Source of the DNA: Vulcanimicrobiota bacterium
GTDB taxonomy: Bacteria > Vulcanimicrobiota > Vulcanimicrobiia > Eremiobacterales > Eremiobacteraceae
Reading direction: 5' to 3'
DNA length: 10,511 nt
Assembly: GCA_019232725.1 (NCBI GenBank)
Contig: JAFANK010000019.1
Span: forward strand, 1-10,511
Below the pieces are notes generated by a model, which saw only the letters and a program-made list of their open reading frames with translations, had not been told where the DNA came from and did not search any database. This document shows positions 1-6,003 of this stretch, one piece after another. How positions within the stretch are numbered: position 1 is the stretch's first letter; the number at the start of each line of letters is the position of its first letter. Made by a program: the position numbers and the translations under genes.

Positions 1-300
1 CAGATCGAACCGTGGCTTTATGAGATCCGCAGAGTCGTCTCGCTGCGTGAAGGGCTTGGTGTCGCCTCGTTCGCGCTTGCATGGACACTCGAACACCTTT
101 TTCGTCAACGCGCTGCGCACCGTGTCTATCTCGAAGTGACTGCGCGCAATAAACGCGCGCGCCGCATATACGAACGGCATGGCTTTGTCTTGGAAGGGAC
201 CTATCGAGACGGTTATAGCAATCCCACGAACGGCCAGTTCGAAGACTTGTGCGTGTACGGTCTGCTTGCTCCCGAATACGAAGCAAGCAGTGTCACCTAG
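1..300 (+). CDS. GNAT family N-acetyltransferase, RimJ/RimL-like (3' part only)
   Basis: Frame 1 is open from the window edge to TAG at 298-300 and gives 99 residues; the start lies outside the window. The segment looks like the acetyl-CoA-binding and C-terminal part of a GNAT acetyltransferase. It has a glycine-containing loop (REGLGVAS, residues 16-23) before a helix, then a strand ending EVTARNKRARRIYERHGF (about 45-62), the usual pattern of an Asn followed by a helix and 'YE..GF', then EGTYRDGY and a final strand (LCVYGLL). Members move an acetyl group from acetyl-CoA to an amine, often a protein N-terminus, an antibiotic or a small metabolite; the substrate cannot be told from this fragment. 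It converges on the radical SAM gene, and the two stop codons overlap in the palindrome CTAG at 297-300. The family is clear, the specific role unknown. Confidence 0.85.
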   Translation, partial: QIEPWLYEIRRVVSLREGLGVASFALAWTLEHLFRQRAAHRVYLEVTARNKRARRIYERHGFVLEGTYRDGYSNPTNGQFEDLCVYGLLAPEYEASSVT

Positions 301-1601
301 CCGAAGCCGCGGGTGAAATTCCCAACCCCAACGCCCGGGAAATCATGATGGAGCCATGCGAGCCACTGGCGCATGCCGAGCGTGCGCTCACGCGGGCGGC
401 CTACCGCTGCGAAATACACGGCCGGATCAACGTTTAGGGTCCGCGTCTGTACCATCGCGACGGGCACGGCAGTTAAGAGCTCCGCAAACGCCGCGATCTC
501 GGCCGGATCGTCCGTCACACCGGGATGCGTCAGCAGGTTGAGCGAGATGGCGGCTCCTTTTCTGGCAGCAAGCGCTAAGCTTTCTTTGACATCAGCAAAT
601 CCGTAACCGCGGGGCCGGTAGTACGCCTCGTAGATATGTGGCCGCGCCGAGTTCAAACTCACTCTGACCGATTGCAAGCCCGCGTCGAGCAGCCGCCCAA
701 GGGCGCTGGCATCGCTTGCATTCGTGTTGCAGTGGATCGTGCCCGCGCTTGTCGCCGCACGGATGCGGCGGATGGCCTGTTCGATGAGCGGCGACGCCAA
801 GAGCGGTTCTCCTTCACACCCCTGTCCAAAGGAGACCATACCACCCGGAACGGTCTGCAGATGTGCGATAGCGATCTCGCAGATCTCGTCAAGCGAAGGC
901 CGTCGCCGGATCCGTTCCTGTGCGCTTTTGACCTGTGCCTCGGGATCTTGTTCGGAGATGCAACCGATGCAGCGCGCGTTGCACGCCACTGAGACGGGAA
1001 TCGCGGCTTCGCCTTGGCGTAAGAACGTGTTTTGCGCTGTGAAGCATGCGTACTCGTGCGCGCACCGCGAGAGCTGCTGGAGGATCGAGTTGCCAGGAAA
1101 TTCGAGCGAGCGCAGTGCGATCGCCTCGGAAACCTGATCCGGGTGGTGCAGTTTTGCGGACCAGCTCTCCAGTTCGTCCGTGCGAGCGGCGGCCGCAAAA
1201 AAACCGTCCTTACCCCAGGCCACCGCGGTATAGCCATAGAGCGGCAGCACGGGCGCTGCCGGCCGCTCGACATATGCGGGCAATGCAAGGCGCGTGAAGC
1301 CAAGTGGCAGCGCTGCGGCGACTGCGCATACCTCCGCACCGTCATAGCACGAGACCTCGCGCTGCGACGCCGTATCGTATCCGACGACCGACCTTCCCGG
1401 CAGTGCAAGCAACAGCGAACCTTTTGGCAGCGGAATAAAGTCTGCTACATTTGCCCGCGCGCTCACGCCCATGTCTGCAGCAGCCTCGAGCTCCGGATGG
1501 TCGAGCACCGTTCCATCGGGACGCGCGAAGACGGTGCGAAGATGCGTGCGTGCCGGACGGCGTCCAGAAGGCCGTGCGCGCGTCGCCGCGAGGGCGCTCA
1601 T
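297..1601 (-). CDS. uncharacterised radical SAM protein with long N-terminal region
   Basis: The 434-residue protein has the radical SAM [4Fe-4S] motif CNARCIGC (Cys207, 211, 214), whose cluster cleaves S-adenosylmethionine to start radical chemistry. Further core blocks follow: SFGQGCEGEP (257-266, the SAM-binding 'GGE' region), NTNAS (292-296), RVSLNSA (313-319), YYRP (327-330) and PGVTD (360-364). About 200 residues precede the cluster motif, with no recognisable domain; two cysteines (180, 186) lie just before it in a block that includes AQN. From memory, this whole layout, including CNARCxGCIS and GQGCEGEP, recurs in an uncharacterised radical SAM family of anaerobes and deep-branching bacteria. 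The substrate is unknown. ATG at 1601 is chosen because it overlaps the preceding stop as ATGA; a GTG at 1610 would add three residues. It is last of the minus-strand series and probably translated by coupling. Confidence 0.88.
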   Translation of the reverse strand: MSALAATRARPSGRRPARTHLRTVFARPDGTVLDHPELEAAADMGVSARANVADFIPLPKGSLLLALPGRSVVGYDTASQREVSCYDGAEVCAVAAALPLGFTRLALPAYVERPAAPVLPLYGYTAVAWGKDGFFAAAARTDELESWSAKLHHPDQVSEAIALRSLEFPGNSILQQLSRCAHEYACFTAQNTFLRQGEAAIPVSVACNARCIGCISEQDPEAQVKSAQERIRRRPSLDEICEIAIAHLQTVPGGMVSFGQGCEGEPLLASPLIEQAIRRIRAATSAGTIHCNTNASDASALGRLLDAGLQSVRVSLNSARPHIYEAYYRPRGYGFADVKESLALAARKGAAISLNLLTHPGVTDDPAEIAAFAELLTAVPVAMVQTRTLNVDPAVYFAAVGRPRERTLGMRQWLAWLHHDFPGVGVGNFTRGFG

Positions 1602-1996
1602 GTACCCCACCCGTCCGGTGGCAAACGGCGGCCTTCATCGCTGCACCAATAGTCGAGGTGCTCGGTCACTTTGCCATCCTCGGAAAAGCAAAGCACGGTC
1701 GTCCCCGCTATGGTCTGATCCTTGCCCTTGGCGCGGAACACCGCCCACCACTCGACGGCCGCTCTCGTGCCACAGATGATCGGCTCGCCAAACCAACACT
1801 CGAGGGCTTCTTCTTCGGCGAACGCCCACTGCGTGTATTCCTGTGCACCGCGTGGTCCGATCTTCGGTTCCCGGAACGGATGGGAACGATAGGCGGCGCC
1901 TTCATTGTAGAGCTCGCTGATGGCTGCCGTGTCCTTGCGTGGCCAGGCCCGCGACCACGTCTGCGCCCAGCGCCGTGCAGCAGCTTCAACCGTCAT
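1598..1996 (-). CDS. NTF2/SnoaL-like small protein
   Basis: This is a 132-residue protein of the nuclear transport factor 2 (SnoaL-like) fold, a cone-shaped alpha+beta domain used both by small enzymes and by binding proteins. Visible features are the N-terminal helix with WAQTW (11-15), the short helix and loop ISELYNEGAAYRSHPF (about 26-41), the helix GAQEYTQWAF, and then strands containing AVEWWAVF, GTTVLCFSEDGKV and the closing HLDYWC (113-118). This is a typical order for the family, and the length fits one domain. No signal peptide or membrane segment is seen. The start ATG overlaps the dapF stop as ATGA, and its own stop overlaps the radical SAM start in the same way, so it lies within a coupled trio. 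Function is unknown; NTF2 folds bind very different ligands, so neither catalysis nor a substrate can be assigned. Confidence 0.85.
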   Translation of the reverse strand: MTVEAAARRWAQTWSRAWPRKDTAAISELYNEGAAYRSHPFREPKIGPRGAQEYTQWAFAEEEALECWFGEPIICGTRAAVEWWAVFRAKGKDQTIAGTTVLCFSEDGKVTEHLDYWCSDEGRRLPPDGWGT

Positions 1997-2874
1997 GGCG
2001 CGACCTGGCTCCCAGAGGGCGCGACTGAAAGTCGCGCCCCTACATTTTGCTTTAGGTTCACGTCGACTTCCGTGTGAAAGACAAGTTCGGCATTCCCCGT
2101 GAGCACCGCAGGACATCCGGGGCCATCCCAGGCGACGCTGACAACGCCTCCTTTGCTTTCCACGAGCACCGGCGTTGCGACCATACCGGCAGCGATGGCA
2201 GCGGCAGCCGCGGCACAGGCGCCCGTTCCGCACGCCCATGTCTCGCCGACGCCGCGTTCATACACGCGCATCTTCAACCGGTTGTCGGCGATGCTGACGA
2301 GCTCCACGTTGGCTGCGGTCACATCACCGCGCGACGCGAGCGCCACGGTCGTCACGCGCTCGAGATCGCAGCTGGATGGATCGCGCTTGGTGAACACGAC
2401 GATATGCCGGTTTCCCACCGTGACCGCATATGCCGGCGCGAGCTCATCGTCGATGCGGATGCCGTGCGCATGGTTGTCTGGGGTAACCGATATGGCGGGG
2501 ATACTCATCTCGACGCGCACTCCGGTCGCGCCCTGCCAATCGACGATGGCTGTCTGCATCGGCCCGGCCAGCGTTTGGATGGTCAAACGGGTGGCGCTTT
2601 GGTCGCGCCCGTAAAGGTAGCGCGCCACGCAGCGAATGCCGTTGCCGCACATCTCGGCCTCGCTGCCATCGGCATTGAACGTACGCATAGCCGCAGCGGC
2701 GCTGCGGTCGTGAGCGTGCTCGATGACCAAAAGGCCGTCCGCCCCGACGGAAAACCGCCGACCGCAAAGCGTTCTGGCTAGCTCTGCATAGGGCAGGTCA
2801 GCATGTCCGCGGGCGTCGAGGATGATGAAATCATTCCCCGTCCCCTGGCATTTGGTGACGGAGACCAATGCCAT
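1993..2874 (-). CDS. dapF: diaminopimelate epimerase
   Basis: DapF interconverts LL- and meso-diaminopimelate in the cytoplasm, the penultimate step to lysine and the source of meso-DAP for peptidoglycan. The 293-residue protein carries both signature cysteine blocks: NADGSEAEMCGNGIRC with Cys76, and GVGETWACGTGAC with Cys215, the two residues that act as base and acid in this cofactor-independent racemase. The N-terminus (KCQGTGNDFIILD) and GNRH (154-157) also match the family. It starts 11 bp after hfq; no Shine-Dalgarno is visible in that gap, so it may rely on translation of hfq. About 18 C-terminal residues (276-293) extend beyond the expected end (after the strand ELVFHTEVDV) and are encoded partly by a perfect hairpin (2017-2039). 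The stop overlaps the next gene's ATG as ATGA. Identity is very secure. Confidence 0.97.
   Translation of the reverse strand: MALVSVTKCQGTGNDFIILDARGHADLPYAELARTLCGRRFSVGADGLLVIEHAHDRSAAAAMRTFNADGSEAEMCGNGIRCVARYLYGRDQSATRLTIQTLAGPMQTAIVDWQGATGVRVEMSIPAISVTPDNHAHGIRIDDELAPAYAVTVGNRHIVVFTKRDPSSCDLERVTTVALASRGDVTAANVELVSIADNRLKMRVYERGVGETWACGTGACAAAAAAIAAGMVATPVLVESKGGVVSVAWDGPGCPAVLTGNAELVFHTEVDVNLKQNVGARLSVAPSGSQVAP
2017..2039. repeat. perfect hairpin palindrome in the dapF 3' end, possibly REP-like
   Basis: GGGCGCGACT and AGTCGCGCCC form a perfect 10-bp stem around a 3-base loop (gaa), lying 21 bp before the start codon of the next gene. A partial further copy of one arm (GTCGCGCC on the minus strand) lies at 1997-2004, directly before that ATG. 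The element codes for part of the extra C-terminal residues of DapF. The form suits a REP-type palindromic repeat; one copy cannot prove that it is repeated in the genome. Confidence 0.5.
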
Positions 2875-2885
2875 CGAAGGGGAGT

Positions 2886-3197
2886 CTATTGGGCGACGGG
2901 CGTCTTCACCACACCATCGGACATGGCTGCCGTGTCTGCCTCGGGCGTGCCAGCGGATCGCGCCCCGCCGATCTCGGCACCGGAGAATTGCACGGGCGAC
3001 TGCGGTGAGACCGTTGAGACCGCGTGCTTGTACACGAGGTGTGGTTTGTTATCGTACTCGAGGATGATCGTGAAATTGTCAAAGCCCTTGACGTGACCGC
3101 GCAGCTGGAAGCCATTACGAAGATAGATCGTGACCGGTGCGTTCTCGCGCTTGATCGCCAAGAGATACGCATCTTGCAGGGGCAGATTATTTTTCAC
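2886..3197 (-). CDS. hfq: RNA chaperone Hfq
   Basis: Hfq forms a hexameric Sm-like ring that binds small RNAs and A-rich mRNA segments and promotes pairing between them. The Sm core covers residues 6-65 and keeps the important positions in E. coli-like numbering: Gln8 (LQDAYL), Lys16-Arg17 on the rim, Tyr25 (VTIYL) on the distal face, FDNF (39-42), and the Sm2 motif YKHAVST (56-62). Residues 66-103 form a low-complexity, mildly acidic, probably disordered tail rich in Ser, Gly, Ala and Pro, ending VKTPVAQ. The start is GTG at 3197, supported by a strong GAGGAG ten bases upstream. It lies 78 bp after miaA, the common miaA-hfq order, with dapF 11 bp downstream. No convincing promoter was seen in the gap; in E. 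coli, hfq promoters lie inside the upstream genes. Confidence 0.97.
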   Translation of the reverse strand: MKNNLPLQDAYLLAIKRENAPVTIYLRNGFQLRGHVKGFDNFTIILEYDNKPHLVYKHAVSTVSPQSPVQFSGAEIGGARSAGTPEADTAAMSDGVVKTPVAQ

Positions 3198-3207
3198 GCG
3201 GTTCTCT

Positions 3208-3213
3208 CTCCTC
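3208..3213 (-). promoter_or_regulatory. strong ribosome binding site of hfq
   Basis: The minus strand reads GAGGAG within a longer purine run (GAGGAGAGAGAA), ten bases before the GTG at 3197. It is the clearest Shine-Dalgarno in the window and settles GTG as the hfq start. Confidence 0.8.
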
Positions 3214-3275
3214 GGTCCTCACCGTCATTGCAACACAGCAAGAACCCTGCCGTTGGTGGCAGTGATGACCTCCGT

Positions 3276-4280
3276 TCACGCAACTGCAAGCCTTTCCCTT
3301 GCCCGAGCGGCGACCGCTGCGATTGCCGATTCTGTGTCGTCGGCATCCACGACAAACGCGTCGCGCATACGGCGGAACCAGGTCTCTTGGCGTTTTGCGT
3401 ACGCGCGCGTGCGGTGCATCGTCTGGTCGAGAGCCTCTGCACGTGTGGCGAGACCATCGATCACAGCAAGTGCTTCTGCGTAACCGATCCCCGACAGGGC
3501 AGGTGCATCGGCAGCAAGCGACCGCAGCGTCTGCGCCTCGTCGATCAGCCCACGGTCGAACATGGACCGAACGCGCGTTACGACGCGCTGGCTCAACAGC
3601 TCCCGTCGTACGCGTAACACGACGATCTCACACGGCAGGCTTGAGCGCACGGGCGTTCGCTGCATGTGTGGATCGGCCAACTGCCGACTCGCAAGCACAA
3701 CCTCCAGCGCGCGCATGACCCGATACGAATCACCGGATGGAATAGCCGCAGCGCGTGCCGGCGCAAGCACCGCCAACCATTCCCACAGCGTCTGTACCGT
3801 GTGCGCGCGGGCCTCTTTTCGCAACCGGCTGCGCAAGCGCTCGTCTCCCGGCGGCCGGTCGAGCGGCATGCTGCCCGTCAGCGCTTCGATATAAAAACCC
3901 GTGCCGCCGGCGATGATCGGTAAGTGACGGCGACGGGCGACCGCGTCGATGACCGCGCACGCATCGTCCACGTAGCGCGCCGCGCTATAGCGCTCGGCTG
4001 GATCGACAAAGCCGTAGAGATGGTGCGGCACCACAGCCAGGTCGGCTTCAGAAGGCATCCCAGAACCGATGCGCGTGCCGCGGTAGATCTGCCGCGAATC
4101 CGCATTGACCACCTCGCCGCCGAGCGCTTGCGCTACTGCGAGTGCGATCGTCGACTTTCCCGATGACGTGGGCCCGCAGATGATGAGTGCGCGAGGCGCG
4201 ACGTGACCTACGCTCGTTTGAATGCTCGAGACAGTTCCACCGCGTCGAGGCGCAGCATGGTCGGCCGTCCATGCGGGCAT
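3276..4280 (-). CDS. miaA: tRNA dimethylallyltransferase MiaA
   Basis: MiaA transfers a dimethylallyl group from dimethylallyl diphosphate to N6 of adenosine 37 in tRNAs reading UNN codons, giving i6A, the substrate of MiaB encoded upstream. Counting from ATG 4280 (334 residues) it shows the P-loop GPTSSGKST (36-44), NADSRQIYRG (59-68) with the catalytic-type Asp61, GGTGFYIEAL (125-134), GIGYAEAL (264-271) and RAYAKRQETWFR (292-303), all diagnostic. The start is uncertain. Family members usually begin about 10-16 residues before the P-loop, but no ATG, GTG or TTG lies there in frame. ATG 4280 is the nearest canonical start and makes a 73-bp overlap with mutL. A non-canonical ATT at 4223 with GGTGGA upstream would give 315 residues and a 16-bp overlap. 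hfq follows after 78 bp. Confidence 0.95.
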   Translation of the reverse strand: MPAWTADHAAPRRGGTVSSIQTSVGHVAPRALIICGPTSSGKSTIALAVAQALGGEVVNADSRQIYRGTRIGSGMPSEADLAVVPHHLYGFVDPAERYSAARYVDDACAVIDAVARRRHLPIIAGGTGFYIEALTGSMPLDRPPGDERLRSRLRKEARAHTVQTLWEWLAVLAPARAAAIPSGDSYRVMRALEVVLASRQLADPHMQRTPVRSSLPCEIVVLRVRRELLSQRVVTRVRSMFDRGLIDEAQTLRSLAADAPALSGIGYAEALAVIDGLATRAEALDQTMHRTRAYAKRQETWFRRMRDAFVVDADDTESAIAAVAARARERLAVA

Positions 4281-5938
4281 GTTTGCGGATGGTTGCATAA
4301 GCGTAATCGCTCGTACAGTGTGACTTGTTCGGGCAGGCTGAGCGGCTCGTGCGCGCGGACGACCGAGTGACACGCAACCGTCGCGAGCACGCGTTGCCGC
4401 CCTTTCTCGAGCGCCGGCGATCCAGTCGACTGCTCGCCGAGCTTCGGCGACGGTCGCTCCTCGCAGGCGAGATCGTCTAAAATGCCGTGCAGGTCAAATC
4501 GCCGTTGCTCGTAACCGCCGGGCACGGCGTTGATGCGATACGCGTCGTCACCGAAACGTTCGATTTCGAGACCGATAGCGGCGAGGTCTTCTTCATATGC
4601 CGCGAGGGTCACCGCCTGATCCGGTGTCAGCTCGACGATGCGCGGCAACAACAGCGGCGCAGATCGTGCTCGAGCGTCATCACCTGCCTCCAGCGCCTCA
4701 TAGGCGATCCGCTCGTGGGCAGCATGCTGGTCGAGGATCACGAGCTCGCTCGCGTCGCTGATGACGATGAACGTCTGGTCTATCTGGCCGAGCGCACGTC
4801 GTGCCTGCGCATCGCTGGGCGCCGAGGCAAGCGAAGCGTCGAGGAGCGAGAGCGCCGGCAGCGGAGTCGCACGCATGTCAGCGTTTATCGCGTTCAACGT
4901 GGCCACTGGTCCCACAGTGCCGGGCGCATTCTCGGAGCCGGATGCGACAGCATCACCGACCGCGTGGCGCACTGCATCGAAGACCGAGGCTGGGCTCGCA
5001 AAGCGCACCTCGATCTTGGTGGGGTGCACGTTGACGTCCACATCGCCCGGCGCCAGCGAGATCATGAGCACGCCGTACGGGTAGCGGCCGGTCATGAGCT
5101 TGCCTGCATACGCCGTCGACCAGGCGGCTGACAGCGCGGGATTGCGCACGAGACGGCCGTTGACGAACAGCACTTGGCTCTGGCGATTGGCGCGGTCGGC
5201 GCCGATGCGCGACGTGAACCCCGCGATACCGATCATGATGTTGGGCGACGTGCGCACGAGAGCGAGCGAGCTGCGGCTGCCTTTGCCGAACACCATCTCC
5301 AGGCGCTCAACGGGGTCTGCGACCGCCGGCAACGACCAGACGTCGCGGTCATCGTGGCGCAGCGAAAAAGCGACGTCTGGCCAAGCCAGCGCGATGCGTG
5401 ACAGAAACGCGCTGACGCGGCTGAACTCAACCTTCTCACTGCCCAGAAAATCTCTGCGCACGGGTGTGCTCGAGAACAAATCTCGGACCGTGACCCTCGT
5501 GCCTGGCGAGGCGGCGACACGGGCCACGGGGGCGACGTGTCCGGCGCGAACGGTGATACGCGCGCCGAAATTTTGCCCACTCGGCCGTGATACCACTTCG
5601 AGCGAGCCAGCAGCCGCAGCGACGCTCGCCAACCCCTCGCCCCGAAACCCAAGCGTCCGAACGGTGAAGAGCTCCGAGGCGCTCACGAGCTTGCTCGTGG
5701 CGTGGCGTCGCACCGCGACGGTTAGGTCCTCGTGCGCGATGCCACGTCCGTCGTCGGCGACGACGATCGCTCGGCGGCCGCCACCCGTGAGCTCGACTGC
5801 GACATATGAGGACCCGGCGTCGAGGCTATTTTCGACGAGCTCTTTGACGACCGATACCGGCCGTTCGATGACTTCGCCCGCTGCGATCTGCGCGACCGTG
5901 GCGTCGTCGAGGATGCGGATGCGCTCGATCGTCTGCAC
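4208..5938 (-). CDS. mutL: DNA mismatch repair protein MutL (endonuclease type)
   Basis: MutL links mismatch recognition by MutS to strand incision. The N-terminal GHKL ATPase is complete: KELVENSLDAG (32-42, catalytic-type Glu33 and Asn37), DDGRGI (62-67) and GFRGEGL (97-103), followed by the transducer domain (VNGRLVRNPAL, VHPTKIEVRF). After a linker (about 330-385) comes the C-terminal domain with DQHAAHERIAYE (403-414), exactly the DQHA(X)2E(X)4E metal-binding endonuclease motif, and with ACHS (522-525) and CPHGRP (554-559). This form nicks DNA itself and is typical of bacteria without MutH. The block PLLLP (428-432) sits where the beta-clamp contact motif lies in relatives. GTG 5938 is chosen because MQTIERIRILDD aligns with the family N-terminus and a GAGGCG lies upstream. 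Residues about 494-514 look inserted. The 3' end overlaps miaA. Confidence 0.97.
   Translation of the reverse strand: MQTIERIRILDDATVAQIAAGEVIERPVSVVKELVENSLDAGSSYVAVELTGGGRRAIVVADDGRGIAHEDLTVAVRRHATSKLVSASELFTVRTLGFRGEGLASVAAAAGSLEVVSRPSGQNFGARITVRAGHVAPVARVAASPGTRVTVRDLFSSTPVRRDFLGSEKVEFSRVSAFLSRIALAWPDVAFSLRHDDRDVWSLPAVADPVERLEMVFGKGSRSSLALVRTSPNIMIGIAGFTSRIGADRANRQSQVLFVNGRLVRNPALSAAWSTAYAGKLMTGRYPYGVLMISLAPGDVDVNVHPTKIEVRFASPASVFDAVRHAVGDAVASGSENAPGTVGPVATLNAINADMRATPLPALSLLDASLASAPSDAQARRALGQIDQTFIVISDASELVILDQHAAHERIAYEALEAGDDARARSAPLLLPRIVELTPDQAVTLAAYEEDLAAIGLEIERFGDDAYRINAVPGGYEQRRFDLHGILDDLACEERPSPKLGEQSTGSPALEKGRQRVLATVACHSVVRAHEPLSLPEQVTLYERLRLCNHPQTCPHGRPTMLRLDAVELSRAFKRA
4434..4450. 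repeat. perfect 7-bp inverted repeat inside mutL
   Basis: TCGCCGA and TCGGCGA are separated by three bases (gct) within the part of mutL that encodes the apparently inserted segment of the C-terminal domain (residues about 494-514). The arm-loop-arm form resembles the hairpin at the dapF 3' end, but the sequence differs and the stem is short, so this may be chance. Confidence 0.3.
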
Positions 5939-6003
5939 GCTAGCGCGGCTTCGCCTCGTATCGAGGTGCTCCTACGCGCGAGCCGGTGGCGAGTTTTCAG
6001 ATC

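Noticed and set aside
2074..2781. A 235-codon open frame on the plus strand opposite dapF
   Set aside because: DapF on the minus strand carries both catalytic cysteine motifs across this stretch; the opposite frame has no family features.
3247..3262. Small inverted repeat CTGCC/GGCAG between miaA and hfq, considered as a terminator or promoter region
   Set aside because: The stem is only 5 bp with a 6-base loop and no T-run follows; TTGC-containing hexamers nearby have no matching -10 box.
5954..5966. Hairpin CCTCG/CGAGG with a 3-base loop between the cyclase gene and mutL
   Set aside because: A 5-bp stem without a T-run is likely by chance in GC-rich DNA and is not enough for a terminator; part of it overlaps the probable mutL ribosome binding site.
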